Shown here in pieces: positions 32,253 to 40,887 of a stretch of DNA of 64,000 nucleotides. Position numbers and translations under genes: made by a program. The DNA is from Nocardioides luteus (lineage in GTDB: Bacteria > Actinomycetota > Actinomycetes > Propionibacteriales > Nocardioidaceae). The DNA lies in assembly GCF_015752315.1 (NCBI RefSeq), contig NZ_JADOVJ010000001.1, positions 4,208,501 through 4,272,500 of the forward strand. The letters run 5' to 3'. The notes under the pieces were generated by a model. The model was not told the DNA's origin. It ran no database searches and saw only the letters and a list, made by a program, of their open reading frames with translations. Each line of letters opens with the position of its first letter. Position 1 is the stretch's first letter.

Positions 32253-33578
32253 TCAGGGGCAGCGCGCGTAGAGGCGGCGCGACCCGGTCCCGTACGCACC
32301 GGGATCGGTGAACGCGCAGCCGTAGTCGGGTGCGGCGACCGCGGCCCGGTCGAGCACGTCGTCGCCGGCCGGGCGGTCGCCGTGCTCGACCCAGCCGATG
32401 AGGTCGCCCCAGGCGGCCGAGGCCTCGGCGGGGCTGAACTCGCAGTGCCCGGCGGACCGGATCGCCCGCTGCACGACCAGACCGTCGCGGTGGTGGCGCT
32501 TCACCTCACGCAGGTAGATCTGCTCCAGCGAGAACGGCACGAACATGTCGCCGAGGTTGTGCAGGCTCACCACGGGTGCGCTCGGACGTCCGGAGATCCG
32601 CGAGGGCGCGTTGAGCCGGTGGCTGTAGCGCCCGGCCGGGTCGGCGGGGGCGATCCGCTCGATCTCGCTGTTGAGGTCGACCGGCGAGCTCGGCGTGTAG
32701 ACGGTGTCCTGGTTGGTCGCGACCCGGGCGATGTTGAAGGCCAGCGTGCCGCCGTCGTCGACCGAGGGCAGCGAGAACAGGAAGTCCTTCCACTGCCCGA
32801 AGGCCGCGGTGGCGCCCGGCCGGGGGCCACCGCTGCGCTCGATGGTCATCGCCCGCAGCTGCTCGCCCTCCGGCGTCAGCGTGCCGTCCAGCCCCAGCCG
32901 CTCCTTGATCACCGGGACGTCGGCGCTCTGGTAGTCCGCGCCGTAGGGGTAGGCGTCGTACCCGGCGAGCGCCTGGGCGCCGAGGTTGTAGTCGACGAAG
33001 AAGTCGAAGAGCTCCACGTCGCCCAGCTGCCCGCACATCGGCATCGCGCCGTCGTAGAAGCCCGGATACTGCTCCAGCGAGCGCCCGATCACGTGCCCGC
33101 CCATCGACACCCCGGTCACGTACGTGCGGCTGGCGCGGCGGGGCAGCAGCTCGGAGGCGTACGCCGCCAGGTCCCGCGTCGAGCGCACCCCGGCACCCAC
33201 GTCGTAGCCGTTGGTCGAGTAGCTCGACGCCGCCCAGGCGTAGCCCTGCTCGAGGAACGTACGCCGCAGCCCGAACGCCGGGGTCTCCGGCGTCAGCGTG
33301 TAGCTGAGCCCGCGGTAGCCGTGGGCCCACATCACCAGCTCGCCGTTCCAGTCCGCCGGCACCTCGAGGATGTACGCAGCGTGCTCGTGCACGCCCTGAC
33401 GCACCGTGGTCTCCTCGCCGCCGACGACGATCGGCGCCACCGCCGGGTTGCTGATCGTGTAGCCCGGCAGCGGCTGGTCACCGGGTGGCTCGGGGTCGGC
33501 GAGGACCGGGCCGGTCGAGGCGACCAGGGCGGAAGCGGTCAGGAGCAGGGCGAGGAGAGCGGCTGACGCACGAGGCAT
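32253..33578 (-). CDS. secreted alpha/beta hydrolase
   Basis: This 441-residue protein has a Sec signal peptide (ASAALLALLLTASALVAS, cleavage after LADP or near) and an alpha/beta-hydrolase domain with LVMWAHGYRGL (oxyanion strand), the nucleophile elbow VTGVSMGGHV, and a C-terminal His in SAGHCEF. It resembles secreted lipases/esterases or tannase-like proteins of actinobacteria but I cannot name a subfamily. The ATG at 33578 fits the signal peptide; a longer in-frame start at 33650 does not. A perfect CRP-type box lies 22 bases upstream, so carbon-catabolite control by cAMP is likely. Confidence 0.82.
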   Translation of the reverse strand: MPRASAALLALLLTASALVASTGPVLADPEPPGDQPLPGYTISNPAVAPIVVGGEETTVRQGVHEHAAYILEVPADWNGELVMWAHGYRGLSYTLTPETPAFGLRRTFLEQGYAWAASSYSTNGYDVGAGVRSTRDLAAYASELLPRRASRTYVTGVSMGGHVIGRSLEQYPGFYDGAMPMCGQLGDVELFDFFVDYNLGAQALAGYDAYPYGADYQSADVPVIKERLGLDGTLTPEGEQLRAMTIERSGGPRPGATAAFGQWKDFLFSLPSVDDGGTLAFNIARVATNQDTVYTPSSPVDLNSEIERIAPADPAGRYSHRLNAPSRISGRPSAPVVSLHNLGDMFVPFSLEQIYLREVKRHHRDGLVVQRAIRSAGHCEFSPAEASAAWGDLIGWVEHGDRPAGDDVLDRAAVAAPDYGCAFTDPGAYGTGSRRLYARCP

Positions 33579-33599
33579 GCCTCCGAGCGTAGGGCTCGC

Positions 33600-33615
33600 T
33601 GTGACCCGCGTCACA
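33600..33615. promoter_or_regulatory. perfect CRP/GlxR-type site
   Basis: TGTGACCCGCGTCACA matches TGTGA-N6-TCACA at every specified base. It lies 22 bases upstream of the secreted hydrolase start at 33578, so it would overlap the promoter or the first transcribed bases, consistent with repression or a short leader. The 105-base stretch 33579-33683 holds nothing else I can support. Confidence 0.75.
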
Positions 33616-33683
33616 AGAACAGCGCACGAGGTGCCTCGTACGCTGCGCACAACACCGTTCGGCGGGTCAGCGGGGTCAGCGGG

Positions 33684-34100
33684 TCAGCGCCCGACGGCCT
33701 TCCGGATCGCGCCGAACGCAGCCTGGCCGACGCCCTTGATGCCCGCCGCGATGAACGTCGTCCAGTCGAAGTAGTCGCGCCAGAGCACGATCTTGCCGTC
33801 GCGCACCTCGAAGGTGCCGCACACCCAGAACTCGGCGGAGACCGAGCCGCGGCTGAGCACGTCGATGCGCTCGGTGAGCACCACCGGGCCGTTGGCCGCG
33901 ATGTTGATCATCCGGACCTCGAAGCCGGTGGCGTACTTCCCCATGACCCGCAGCTGGCGCCCGACCTCGGACAGGCCACGGGCCGGCGGCAGGGGCACGT
34001 TCTGGTAGGTGACGTCGTCCGCGCACAGCGCCAGCGCCGCGTCGACCTCTCCGGTCTCGAGCGCGGCCAGGAACTGCTCGACGATCTGGATCTCGGTCAT
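33684..34100 (-). CDS. limonene-1,2-epoxide-hydrolase-like protein
   Basis: The 138-residue protein is a cone-fold (NTF2-like) epoxide hydrolase of the LEH family. The five active-site residues known from the Rhodococcus enzyme all appear at matching spacing: Y32 and N34 (TYQN), R78 and D80 (ERID) and D112 (RDYFDW). It should hydrolyse an epoxide to a diol without metals. Its start lies four bases downstream of the FkbM-methyltransferase stop on the same strand, so the two are probably co-expressed. Confidence 0.85.
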   Translation of the reverse strand: MTEIQIVEQFLAALETGEVDAALALCADDVTYQNVPLPPARGLSEVGRQLRVMGKYATGFEVRMINIAANGPVVLTERIDVLSRGSVSAEFWVCGTFEVRDGKIVLWRDYFDWTTFIAAGIKGVGQAAFGAIRKAVGR

Positions 34101-34104
34101 GCCG

Positions 34105-34881
34105 TCACGCTATCGCCGATCCGGCGGCAAGGGCAGGGCTCAGCACGACGCAGTCCTGGCGGTGCAGCGTGGGTTCGTCGAGAAGCTCCTCGACGGCGAT
34201 GCGCTCGCCGGGCACCCGCCGCAGCACGGTCGAGTCCTTCTCCTTGACGAACACGTCGCGGGTCCGCGCCAGCTCGGCAAGGTAGCCGCGGTCCATGTGC
34301 TCGATCTCGAGCATCAACGCCCAGCGCTCCGTGCCCTCCAGCGACCCGGCGGCGCCGTCGACGACCTCCCGCTCGAAGCCCTCGACGTCCACCTTCACGC
34401 AGAACGACCGCCCCGAGCCGCCGAGCACCTCGTCGAGGGTGGTGACCTCGACGTCGCGGAGCTGCCAGCGGGCCGAGCCGTCGTGGCGCTCGTCGTACAG
34501 CGACGACGTCCCCGACCAGGTCCGGTCGACCGCGAACCGCGCCGTGCCGGGCCTGTCGGCGACGGCCTGCGAGCGAAGGTCGATCGCGACGCCTCGGGCC
34601 TCGAGGGTCTTGCGCAGGACCTTGTGCAGCGATGTGTTCGGTTCGAACCCGATCAGCTCCGCACCCGCCGGGATCTCCACCCCGACAAGCATCTCGCCGT
34701 AGTTCACGCCGATGTCGATCACGGTCTGCCACTCGTGCAGCCCGAGCGCCACCCGCCACAGCTCCAGCGAGCCACGGATGATCCGTCCCTTGTTGGCGAT
34801 CAGGCCGAGAGCCCGCGGATCGGTCGGCTTCACATAGATCCGATGGCCTTCTTCGGTTGTCGCGTACGCCATCTCGAGCAC
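34105..34881 (-). CDS. FkbM-family methyltransferase
   Basis: The 258-residue SAM-dependent O-methyltransferase has the FkbM core: WQTVIDIGVNYGE (SAM-binding glycine motif I), LIGFEPNTSLHKVLRK (acidic-loop II), and VTTLDEVLGG with CVKVDVEGFEREVV. FkbM enzymes methylate sugar, polyketide or lipid hydroxyls. The ATG at 34872 is an alternative start. It precedes the epoxide-hydrolase gene with a four-base gap. A polyketide or lipid acceptor cannot be deduced. Confidence 0.88.
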   Translation of the reverse strand: MLEMAYATTEEGHRIYVKPTDPRALGLIANKGRIIRGSLELWRVALGLHEWQTVIDIGVNYGEMLVGVEIPAGAELIGFEPNTSLHKVLRKTLEARGVAIDLRSQAVADRPGTARFAVDRTWSGTSSLYDERHDGSARWQLRDVEVTTLDEVLGGSGRSFCVKVDVEGFEREVVDGAAGSLEGTERWALMLEIEHMDRGYLAELARTRDVFVKEKDSTVLRRVPGERIAVEELLDEPTLHRQDCVVLSPALAAGSAIA

Positions 34882-34988
34882 CTTCGCCTAGGGGTCTTCG
34901 GCCCAGCCGCCATGGGCTGTCGCCGAACCGTACGGTGCCTACCGAAACGGCAGCCGAACCCTGGGCAACGCGGATCCGGCCGTAAGCG

Positions 34989-35747
34989 TCAGGAGAGCTG
35001 CTCGGCCAGGTTCGCGGCGATCTCCTCGAAGGAGTTGCCGTCCGCGAACTGCTCACCGTCGAGGAGGATCGTCGGGGTGCCCTGGACGCCGTCGTCGACA
35101 GCAGCCTGCGTGGCGGCGTCGGCCCAGGCCTTGCCGTCGAGGTTCTCGATACGGTCCTTGACCGCGGACTCCTCGGCGCCGGCCTCGACGGCGAGGTCGA
35201 CGAGGTCGGCGCCCTCGGGGAAGGGACCGGACTCGCTGGGCTGGTTCTCGAAGAGCAGGTCGTGGAACTTCTTGGCGACCTCGTCGCCTGCTTCCTCCTG
35301 GACGACCGCGAAGGCCGAGGTGGCGAGCTCGGAGTAGGGGCCGATCTGGTCGAGGAGCACGAACGGGCGGTAGTCGACCTGCACCTTGCCGTCGGCGGCG
35401 AGCTCGGCGAGATCCTCGCGGGACGCGGCCTCGAAGTCGCCGCAGTAGGGGCACAGGAAGTCCTCGTAGATGACGACCTTGTGGGGCGCGTCGTCGGGGC
35501 CGATCACCAGACCGTGCTCGCTGCTGCCGGCTTCGGGCGCGGCGATCTCGCTGTCCCCGGAGCGGCTCAGGCTGAACCAGACGAGGCCGCCGACGATCAC
35601 GGCGATGGCGGCGCAGACCGCCACGACGGTGAGGATCGACTTGCGGGCCTGCTTCTTGCGCAGAGCCTCCAGCTCCGCGGCGGCCTTGGCAGCGCGGGCC
35701 TCACGCTTCTCCTTGCGCGAGGGGCTGCTGGCTGAATCCGTGCTCAT
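34989..35747 (-). CDS. membrane-anchored DsbA-like oxidoreductase
   Basis: This 252-residue protein has a charged cytosolic N-terminal segment (residues 10-36, coiled-coil-like), one membrane helix (SILTVVAVCAAIAVIVGGLV about 38-57) and an extracytoplasmic thioredoxin/DsbA domain with the CPYC redox pair (FLCPYCGDF) and a cis-Pro loop in VQGTPTILLDG. It should form or shuffle disulfides in secreted proteins. Its promoter region faces orn divergently. Confidence 0.92.
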   Translation of the reverse strand: MSTDSASSPSRKEKREARAAKAAAELEALRKKQARKSILTVVAVCAAIAVIVGGLVWFSLSRSGDSEIAAPEAGSSEHGLVIGPDDAPHKVVIYEDFLCPYCGDFEAASREDLAELAADGKVQVDYRPFVLLDQIGPYSELATSAFAVVQEEAGDEVAKKFHDLLFENQPSESGPFPEGADLVDLAVEAGAEESAVKDRIENLDGKAWADAATQAAVDDGVQGTPTILLDGEQFADGNSFEEIAANLAEQLS

Positions 35748-35864
35748 GGGGCCAACATAGGTCGGTCTCCTGAGTGCATGCTGAAACCACGCCATGGGAA
35801 CCGTTATCACATCGTCTCCTAACCCTCCGCGAAGCCGTTGAGCAGCGGCGTTATGGTGCTCTGC

Positions 35865-36521
35865 GTGGCTTCACTGAACGAACGTCTGGTCTGGATCGAC
35901 TGCGAGATGACCGGGTTGTCCCTCGAGAACGACGCGCTCATCGAGGTGGCGGCCCTCGTCACCGACTTCGATCTCAACGTGCTCGGCGACGGGGTCGACA
36001 TCATCATCAAACCCCCGGCCGAGGCGCTGGAGCAGATGGACGACTTCGTTCGCGACATGCACACCAAGTCCGGCCTGCTGGTCGAGCTCGAGAACGGTGT
36101 GACGATGCGTGAGGCGGAGGAGCAGGTCCTGGCGTACGTCTGGGAGCACTGCGGCAAGGACTCCCGGCCGCCCCTCGGCGGCAACACGGTGGCCACCGAC
36201 CGCAACTTCCTCGCCCGCGACATGCCCGAGCTGGAGGGGTTCCTGCACTACCGCAACGTCGACGTCTCCTCGATCAAGGAGCTGTCGCGCCGCTGGTTCC
36301 CGCGGGCCTACTTCTCGGCTCCCCCGAAGCGCGGCAACCACCGCGCGCTGGCCGACATCCAGGAGTCGATCGAGGAGCTTCGCTACTACCGCGAGGCGGT
36401 CTTCGTGCCGATGCCCGGCCCGGACTCCGACACGGCCAAGGAGATCGCCGCCCGGCACGGCGCCTCGATCACCGGCCTGATCGATCCCGACGAGGTCGCC
36501 GATTCCACAGATCCGGCCTGA
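35865..36521 (+). CDS. orn: oligoribonuclease
   Basis: The 218-residue enzyme is the DEDDh exonuclease Orn, which degrades 2-5 nt RNA (including pGpG) in the cytosol. Motifs: VWIDCEMTGL (ExoI Asp/Glu), GNTVATDRNFLARDMP (ExoII) and HRALADIQESIEELRYY (ExoIII His/Asp). I chose the GTG at 35865 because the family begins about ten residues before this motif; an ATG at 35853 is an alternative. The tRNA-His gene follows, as in other actinobacteria. Confidence 0.95.
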   Translation: MASLNERLVWIDCEMTGLSLENDALIEVAALVTDFDLNVLGDGVDIIIKPPAEALEQMDDFVRDMHTKSGLLVELENGVTMREAEEQVLAYVWEHCGKDSRPPLGGNTVATDRNFLARDMPELEGFLHYRNVDVSSIKELSRRWFPRAYFSAPPKRGNHRALADIQESIEELRYYREAVFVPMPGPDSDTAKEIAARHGASITGLIDPDEVADSTDPA

Positions 36522-36569
36522 TTCCCCTATGCTTTCTGCTGGCTCGGACATGCGCTGTCCGGGTCGATG

Positions 36570-36645
36570 GTGGGCGTAGCTCAGCTGGTAGAGCATCGCG
36601 TTGTGGTCGCGAGGGTCGCGGGTTCAAGCCCCGTCGCTCACCCCA
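36570..36645 (+). tRNA. tRNA-His (GTG anticodon)
   Basis: A complete cloverleaf can be drawn. The acceptor GTGGGCG pairs with CGCTCAC, the anticodon arm is TCGCG-TTGTGGT-CGCGA with anticodon GTG at 36603-36605, and the T arm is GCGGG-TTCAAGC-CCCGT. CCA is encoded at 36643-36645. The base before (G at 36569) can pair with the discriminator C, as expected for the extra G-1 of tRNA-His. Confidence 0.97.
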
Positions 36646-36649
36646 TGTA

Positions 36650-36677
36650 AACGGCCCGTCCGAGAGGACGGGCCGTT
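36650..36677 (+). terminator. hairpin terminator after tRNA-His
   Basis: A perfect 12-bp stem (AACGGCCCGTCC and GGACGGGCCGTT) with a GAGA tetraloop starts five bases after the tRNA CCA. Only a weak T-rich run follows, common for actinobacterial terminators. It ends the orn/tRNA-His region. Confidence 0.85.
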
Positions 36678-36711
36678 CGTGATTTGCAGGAATTCCCTTG
36701 GGTCCACGGAA

Positions 36712-36733
36712 GTACCTGACTAAAGTCAGATAC
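36712..36733. promoter_or_regulatory. autoregulatory palindrome overlapping a -10 element
   Basis: The inverted repeat GTA-N-CTGACT-AA-AGTCAG-N-TAC directly abuts the ATG at 36734 of the MarR-GNAT fusion. Its centre contains TAAAGT (36721-36726), a -10-like hexamer placed about seven bases before the ATG, as in leaderless transcripts. Binding of the encoded MarR domain would block transcription (inference). Confidence 0.7.
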
Positions 36734-37609
36734 ATGACAGTGGATACCTCGGTGATGCGCAAGTTCAACATGAGCTACGTCCGCCGCGTGGGAGCGCTCG
36801 AAGAGTCCTTCCTCGGCAGCGGTCTCCCCTACGGCACGGCGCGGATCCTCTACGAGATCGGCCTCGGCGCCGAATCCGTCCAGGACCTGCGCATTCGCCT
36901 CGGCGGCCTGGACTCCGGCTACGTCAGCCGGATGCTGCGGACCCTGGAGAGCAAGGGATACGTCGCGACGAAGCGTGACCCGGCCGACGGCCGGCGCCGG
37001 CTCGTGGTGCTCACCGAGGACGGCCTCAAGCAGTGGGACGACCTCGAGCGGCGCTCGGAGGAGCGCGCCCACCTCCTGCTCGACCCGCTGACGCAGCGGC
37101 AGCGTGACCGCCTCAACGAGGCGCTGGCCACCGCCGACCTGCTGGTGCGAGCGGCCACGATCACCATCGAGCCGGTCGACCCGCGCGACCCGATGGCCCA
37201 GGAGGCGATGGGCCACTACTTCGCCGAGATCGGCGAGCGGTTCGGGTTCACCGTCGGCGACGAGGGGTTCGGCGACGACCCCTCCCTCCGGCCGCCGCAC
37301 GGCTCTTTCTTCGTCGCCGCCAGCGACGGCGCCCCGGTCGCCTCGGGCGGGGTGCGGGAGTTCGACGGCACCGGTGAGATCAAGCGGATGTGGGTGGACC
37401 CCGCCTGGCGCGGCGCCGGCCTCGGCTCACGCCTGCTGCGCCACCTGGAGGCCGAGGCGCTGCGGCTGGGCCACCGGGTCGTACGCCTCGACACCCGTGA
37501 CGTCCTCACCGAGGCGATCGGCATGTACGAGCGAGCCGGCTACGAGCGCATCGACCGCTACAACGACAACCCGCACGCCACCCACTTCTTCCGCAAGCAG
37601 CTGGGCTGA
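36734..37609 (+). CDS. MarR-GNAT fusion regulator/acetyltransferase
   Basis: The 291-residue protein fuses a MarR winged helix (about residues 1-140; VQDLRIRLGGLDSGYVSRML recognition region, KRDPADGRRRLVVLTEDG wing) to a GNAT acetyltransferase (about 140-291; WVDPAWRGAGLGSRLLRHLE acetyl-CoA loop and AIGMYERAGYERI). Such fusions are a known actinobacterial type, linking DNA binding with acetylation of a small molecule. The start chosen is flush with the operator-like palindrome and leaves no room for a Shine-Dalgarno site, suggesting a leaderless mRNA; the next in-frame ATG is at 36755. Confidence 0.9.
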   Translation: MTVDTSVMRKFNMSYVRRVGALEESFLGSGLPYGTARILYEIGLGAESVQDLRIRLGGLDSGYVSRMLRTLESKGYVATKRDPADGRRRLVVLTEDGLKQWDDLERRSEERAHLLLDPLTQRQRDRLNEALATADLLVRAATITIEPVDPRDPMAQEAMGHYFAEIGERFGFTVGDEGFGDDPSLRPPHGSFFVAASDGAPVASGGVREFDGTGEIKRMWVDPAWRGAGLGSRLLRHLEAEALRLGHRVVRLDTRDVLTEAIGMYERAGYERIDRYNDNPHATHFFRKQLG

Positions 37610-37615
37610 ATGCCG

Positions 37616-37661
37616 ACCGAGGTAACTCGGTCAGCGCTCGCCTCCACCGAGTTACCTCGGT
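37616..37661. repeat. tandem ACCGAG hairpins
   Basis: Two palindromes, ACCGAGGTAACTCGGT at 37616-37631 and ACCGAGTTACCTCGGT at 37646-37661, start 30 bases apart and fill the convergent gap between the MarR-GNAT and PfkB stops. Each folds as a seven-bp stem with a four-base loop. The same core appears at 63334-63363, so this is a repeated intergenic element, perhaps a bidirectional terminator. Confidence 0.8.
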
Positions 37662-37663
37662 GA

Positions 37664-38518
37664 TCATCCCCCGGCCGCCGCGTAGACCTCCAGCCGGTCC
37701 AGCGGCGGCTGGGCACTCGGGTGAGCGACGGCGGCCGCACCCACCGCACAGGCCGTACGCAGCGCCTGCTCGTCCGGCGCACCCGAGAGGATCGCGAGGG
37801 TGAGCGCCGCCGAGAAGGCGTCGCCGGCACCGACGGTGCTGATCACCTCGGACACGGGCGTGGCGGGCACGCGCGTCGCCTCGACACCGCCGACGAACAT
37901 GGCCGCGCCCGAGGCCCCGTAGGTCACCGCGACCCGCTCGGCCTCCCGCAGCTCGGGCATCGCGGCGTACTCGGTCTCGTTGACGATGAAGAGGTCGACG
38001 CGCTCGACGAGGTCGGCGGGGAGCGGCTGCGCCGGGGCCGCGTTGACCGCGACGAACCCGGTCGCCTGCGCGGCCACGGCCCGGACCACGTCCACAGAGA
38101 GCTCGAGCTGCATCAGCACGGCTTCGTCGGGCCCGACCGCGGTCCCGTCGACGCCGACCAGGGCGTTGGCGCCGCCGCACACCACGATCTGGTTCTCCCC
38201 CGCCGCGTCGACCGCGATCAGCGCGGTGCCGGTCGGTGCGTCGACCGTGCGTACCGCGGCGACGTCGACCCCCGCGGCCCGGATGGTCTCGACCGCCGCG
38301 GCGCCGTCGGCATCGGCGCCGACGGCTCCGACCATCCGCACCCGCGCCCCCAGCCGGCTCGCCGCGACCGCCTGGTTGGCACCCTTCCCGCCGACGTCAC
38401 GGCGCAGCTGCCCGCCTCCGACGGTCTCACCGGCCCCGGGCAGCCGCTCGACGAGCGCGGTCAGGTCGACGTTGATGCTTCCGACGACGACCAGGGGCTG
38501 GGGCGGCCGCACCGGCAT
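37664..38518 (-). CDS. PfkB-family (ribokinase-like) kinase
   Basis: The 284-residue kinase has the ribokinase layout: VVVGSINVDLTALVERLP at the start, DVGGKGANQAVAASRLGA (substrate glycine signature) and the ATP/catalytic signature ending VGAGDAFSAAL with the base Asp retained. The first residue of signature 2 is Ser (STVGAGD) rather than the common Asp. Its ATG overlaps the stop of the PRTase-TRSP-PELOTA gene by one base, so the two are translationally coupled; it may phosphorylate a ribose or nucleoside made or used by that system (inference). Confidence 0.9.
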   Translation of the reverse strand: MPVRPPQPLVVVGSINVDLTALVERLPGAGETVGGGQLRRDVGGKGANQAVAASRLGARVRMVGAVGADADGAAAVETIRAAGVDVAAVRTVDAPTGTALIAVDAAGENQIVVCGGANALVGVDGTAVGPDEAVLMQLELSVDVVRAVAAQATGFVAVNAAPAQPLPADLVERVDLFIVNETEYAAMPELREAERVAVTYGASGAAMFVGGVEATRVPATPVSEVISTVGAGDAFSAALTLAILSGAPDEQALRTACAVGAAAVAHPSAQPPLDRLEVYAAAGG

Positions 38519-40887
38519 CAGGGACGCAGCAGCCCGACGCAGGAGTAGGGCAGGTCGGAGACGCGCTCCACGGGCACCTCGCGCGCCTCGGCGAGCTTCC
38601 TGACCTGGGCCAGGTCGGCGTCGCGCGCCGGATCCACCAGGACCATCGCCGGCTCGCCGTGCAGCAGCAGCCGTACGGTCTCGTCGACGCCGGCCACGAC
38701 CAGGCTGACGTCACCGTCCCCGAACCGCTCGGCCACCTCCTCGACCGCGTCCCAGCCCGCCCACGTCGGGGTGTGGTCACCGCCGAGGTGAGCCTCCAGG
38801 TCGAGCATCACCTTGGTGCGTACGATCGGGAACCTCGCCGCGACCGTGTCGATGAACTTCTTGGACACGTCGGCCGGAGCCAGGTCGGCGTGGAACACCG
38901 CGCCGTGGAAGTCGTTGGGTCCGACCCGGTCGTCGTCGACGACGGGACGCGAGACGAGACCCGAGACGGTGGCGTCGAGGCACGCCGACGGGATCAGGTA
39001 GTCCTCCCGGGTGCCGTAGATCGACACGCTCCGGCCCGGGTCGGCGAGAGCCGCGAGCTCCGGGGAGAACGGCGAGGAGAGATGAGCATCGAGCGTCGAG
39101 TTGGCCTTCTCCACCGACGCCGCCAGCTCGCGGGTGACCGCGCCGGTGCCGGTCCACCCGTCGACGAACATCACCCGGGCGGGGTCGTGGTTCGCGGCCA
39201 GATAGGCGAGAGCGGTCTGGTCGATGCCGCGTCCGTGCGTCAGCGAGATCGCGTAGTGGGGCAGGTCGAGCCCGTGCACACGCTGCGCCCAGCGCCGCAT
39301 CAGCACGCCGATCGGAGTGCCGGACGGGGCCAGGGAGACCAGCACGGCATCCTGTCCGCGCCGCGCCAGGACGTGCTCGGTGACCAGGCCGACGGCGTAC
39401 GCCACGCGCTGGGCCGACGCGCTCAGCGCCTCGTCGAAGAGCTCCGGATGGGCCGGCGCGCTCTCCTCGGCCGGCGTCTCCGCCTCCTCCGAGGAGAGGT
39501 CCTTGAGCAGCCAGGCGACGTCGTCCCGCTCGTAGGAGCCGAACGCCGGTCCGTGCAGCGGGTCGGGCAGCTGGAGGGCAGGCTGATCGTGGCGCGGCTC
39601 CGGCGCGAACGCCGGGATGGTCACGACCACGACCCGCGGCGCCATCCGGGCGAGCTGGTCGACCAGGCCGCCCTCCGCGTGCAGCGCGGGAGTGTCGGCG
39701 GGTTCGTCGACGACGAGCACGATCGCCTCGAACGCGCCCTCACGCAGGTTGTAGGCGAACCGCGGACCGTCACCGTCGGCGGGAGCGTCGTGGGACGGGA
39801 AGGTGATCGCGGTGCGGATCGCATAGCCCGGGTCGTCGACGTCGAGCACCGGCGACCGCGTGGTCGTCGAGTAGGTGATCTCGTGGCGGCGACCCTCGGC
39901 CGCCCGCCGGTCGGCCAGCGCGGAGGCGATCCGCAGGGGTGCGTACATCAGCTCCTCGGTGCCCAGGACGTGCACCGGGCCGTCGGGGATGCGGCCGGCG
40001 ATGGCCGCGGCGGTCACCGTGACGGCGGACTCGTAGGTGCCGGCGGCGCTGGGCGCGAAGCCGTGGCGGCCGCCCTCCGGGACGGCCCGCGGCCAGGTCG
40101 CGACGACCTGGACGATCTCGCCGCGCGGACGCTGGGTCGGCTCGACGCCGGCCAGCTGGCGGAGGTTCTCGACGGTGTCGATGAGCCGGTTGCCGTTGTC
40201 CGCGAGGTCCTCGGGCAGCTCGATCTCGCCGCTGGCGATGGAGACGACGTCCACGGTGGCACGCAGCCGCTTGATCGAGCGCTCCATCCGGCCACGGTCG
40301 TCCTCGGAGCGCAGGTCGACGAGGGCGGCCACGACGTAGTGCTTGCGCGGGAACTTCTTGTGCAACGCCCGGATCGTGCTGACGACGGTCTTGCCCGTGA
40401 TGATCTCGTCGTCGACCAGCACCAGCGTCTCGGCACGAGCGAGGAAGGCCGGGTCGGCGGGGAGCAGCCGGTGAGCGGTGGCGTGCGAGTGCTCCTCGAA
40501 GAAGTCGGCGACGGACTCGATGCCGTCGACGACCCGTCGGGTGGAGTGCAGGTAGGGCGCCCCCAGCGCGTCGGCGACGAGGTGGCCGAGCGCGGTCGCG
40601 GTCTCGGCGTAGCCGAGCACCACCGCGTCGCCCGTGACCGCGGCGCGAGCCTTGGCCCCCAGGCGCAGCCCGGCGTCGGTCACCAGACGCGGGTCGGTCG
40701 GGACGTGCTTGCCGAGGACGGAGGAGACGAGAAGCTGCGCCCGGCGGGGGTTGCGTCGCACCGCCAGACCGACCAGGTCGGTGATCATCATCCCGCTCGG
40801 CGCGTCGGTCGTCCGAAGACGCACACCCAGACGTTCGGCCACCCAGGTCCCCGACCAGCCGCTCGCTTCGTCTCTCACAGGTGACAT
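38518..40887 (-). CDS. Ter-associated PRTase-TRSP-PRTase-PELOTA protein
   Basis: This 789-residue protein belongs to the biosynthetic module of tellurium/stress-response (Ter) systems. Its domains in order are: a PRTase_2-type phosphoribosyltransferase with the PRPP loop VLVDDEIITGKTVV (about residues 30-235); a TRSP domain (about 260-455); an acidic linker (SSEEAETPAEESAP); a second PRTase-like domain with the degenerate loop MFVDGWTGTGAV (about 480-690); and a PELOTA/L7Ae-like RNA-binding domain at the C terminus (VSLVVAGVDETVRLLLHGEP to end). Such proteins are predicted to make a nucleoside-like signal or tailored metabolite. Usual partners ATP-grasp, HAD and HpcH/HpaI genes are absent here; a PfkB kinase is coupled instead and terD lies 1.7 kb away. 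Confidence 0.85.
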   Translation of the reverse strand: MSPVRDEASGWSGTWVAERLGVRLRTTDAPSGMMITDLVGLAVRRNPRRAQLLVSSVLGKHVPTDPRLVTDAGLRLGAKARAAVTGDAVVLGYAETATALGHLVADALGAPYLHSTRRVVDGIESVADFFEEHSHATAHRLLPADPAFLARAETLVLVDDEIITGKTVVSTIRALHKKFPRKHYVVAALVDLRSEDDRGRMERSIKRLRATVDVVSIASGEIELPEDLADNGNRLIDTVENLRQLAGVEPTQRPRGEIVQVVATWPRAVPEGGRHGFAPSAAGTYESAVTVTAAAIAGRIPDGPVHVLGTEELMYAPLRIASALADRRAAEGRRHEITYSTTTRSPVLDVDDPGYAIRTAITFPSHDAPADGDGPRFAYNLREGAFEAIVLVVDEPADTPALHAEGGLVDQLARMAPRVVVVTIPAFAPEPRHDQPALQLPDPLHGPAFGSYERDDVAWLLKDLSSEEAETPAEESAPAHPELFDEALSASAQRVAYAVGLVTEHVLARRGQDAVLVSLAPSGTPIGVLMRRWAQRVHGLDLPHYAISLTHGRGIDQTALAYLAANHDPARVMFVDGWTGTGAVTRELAASVEKANSTLDAHLSSPFSPELAALADPGRSVSIYGTREDYLIPSACLDATVSGLVSRPVVDDDRVGPNDFHGAVFHADLAPADVSKKFIDTVAARFPIVRTKVMLDLEAHLGGDHTPTWAGWDAVEEVAERFGDGDVSLVVAGVDETVRLLLHGEPAMVLVDPARDADLAQVRKLAEAREVPVERVSDLPYSCVGLLRP

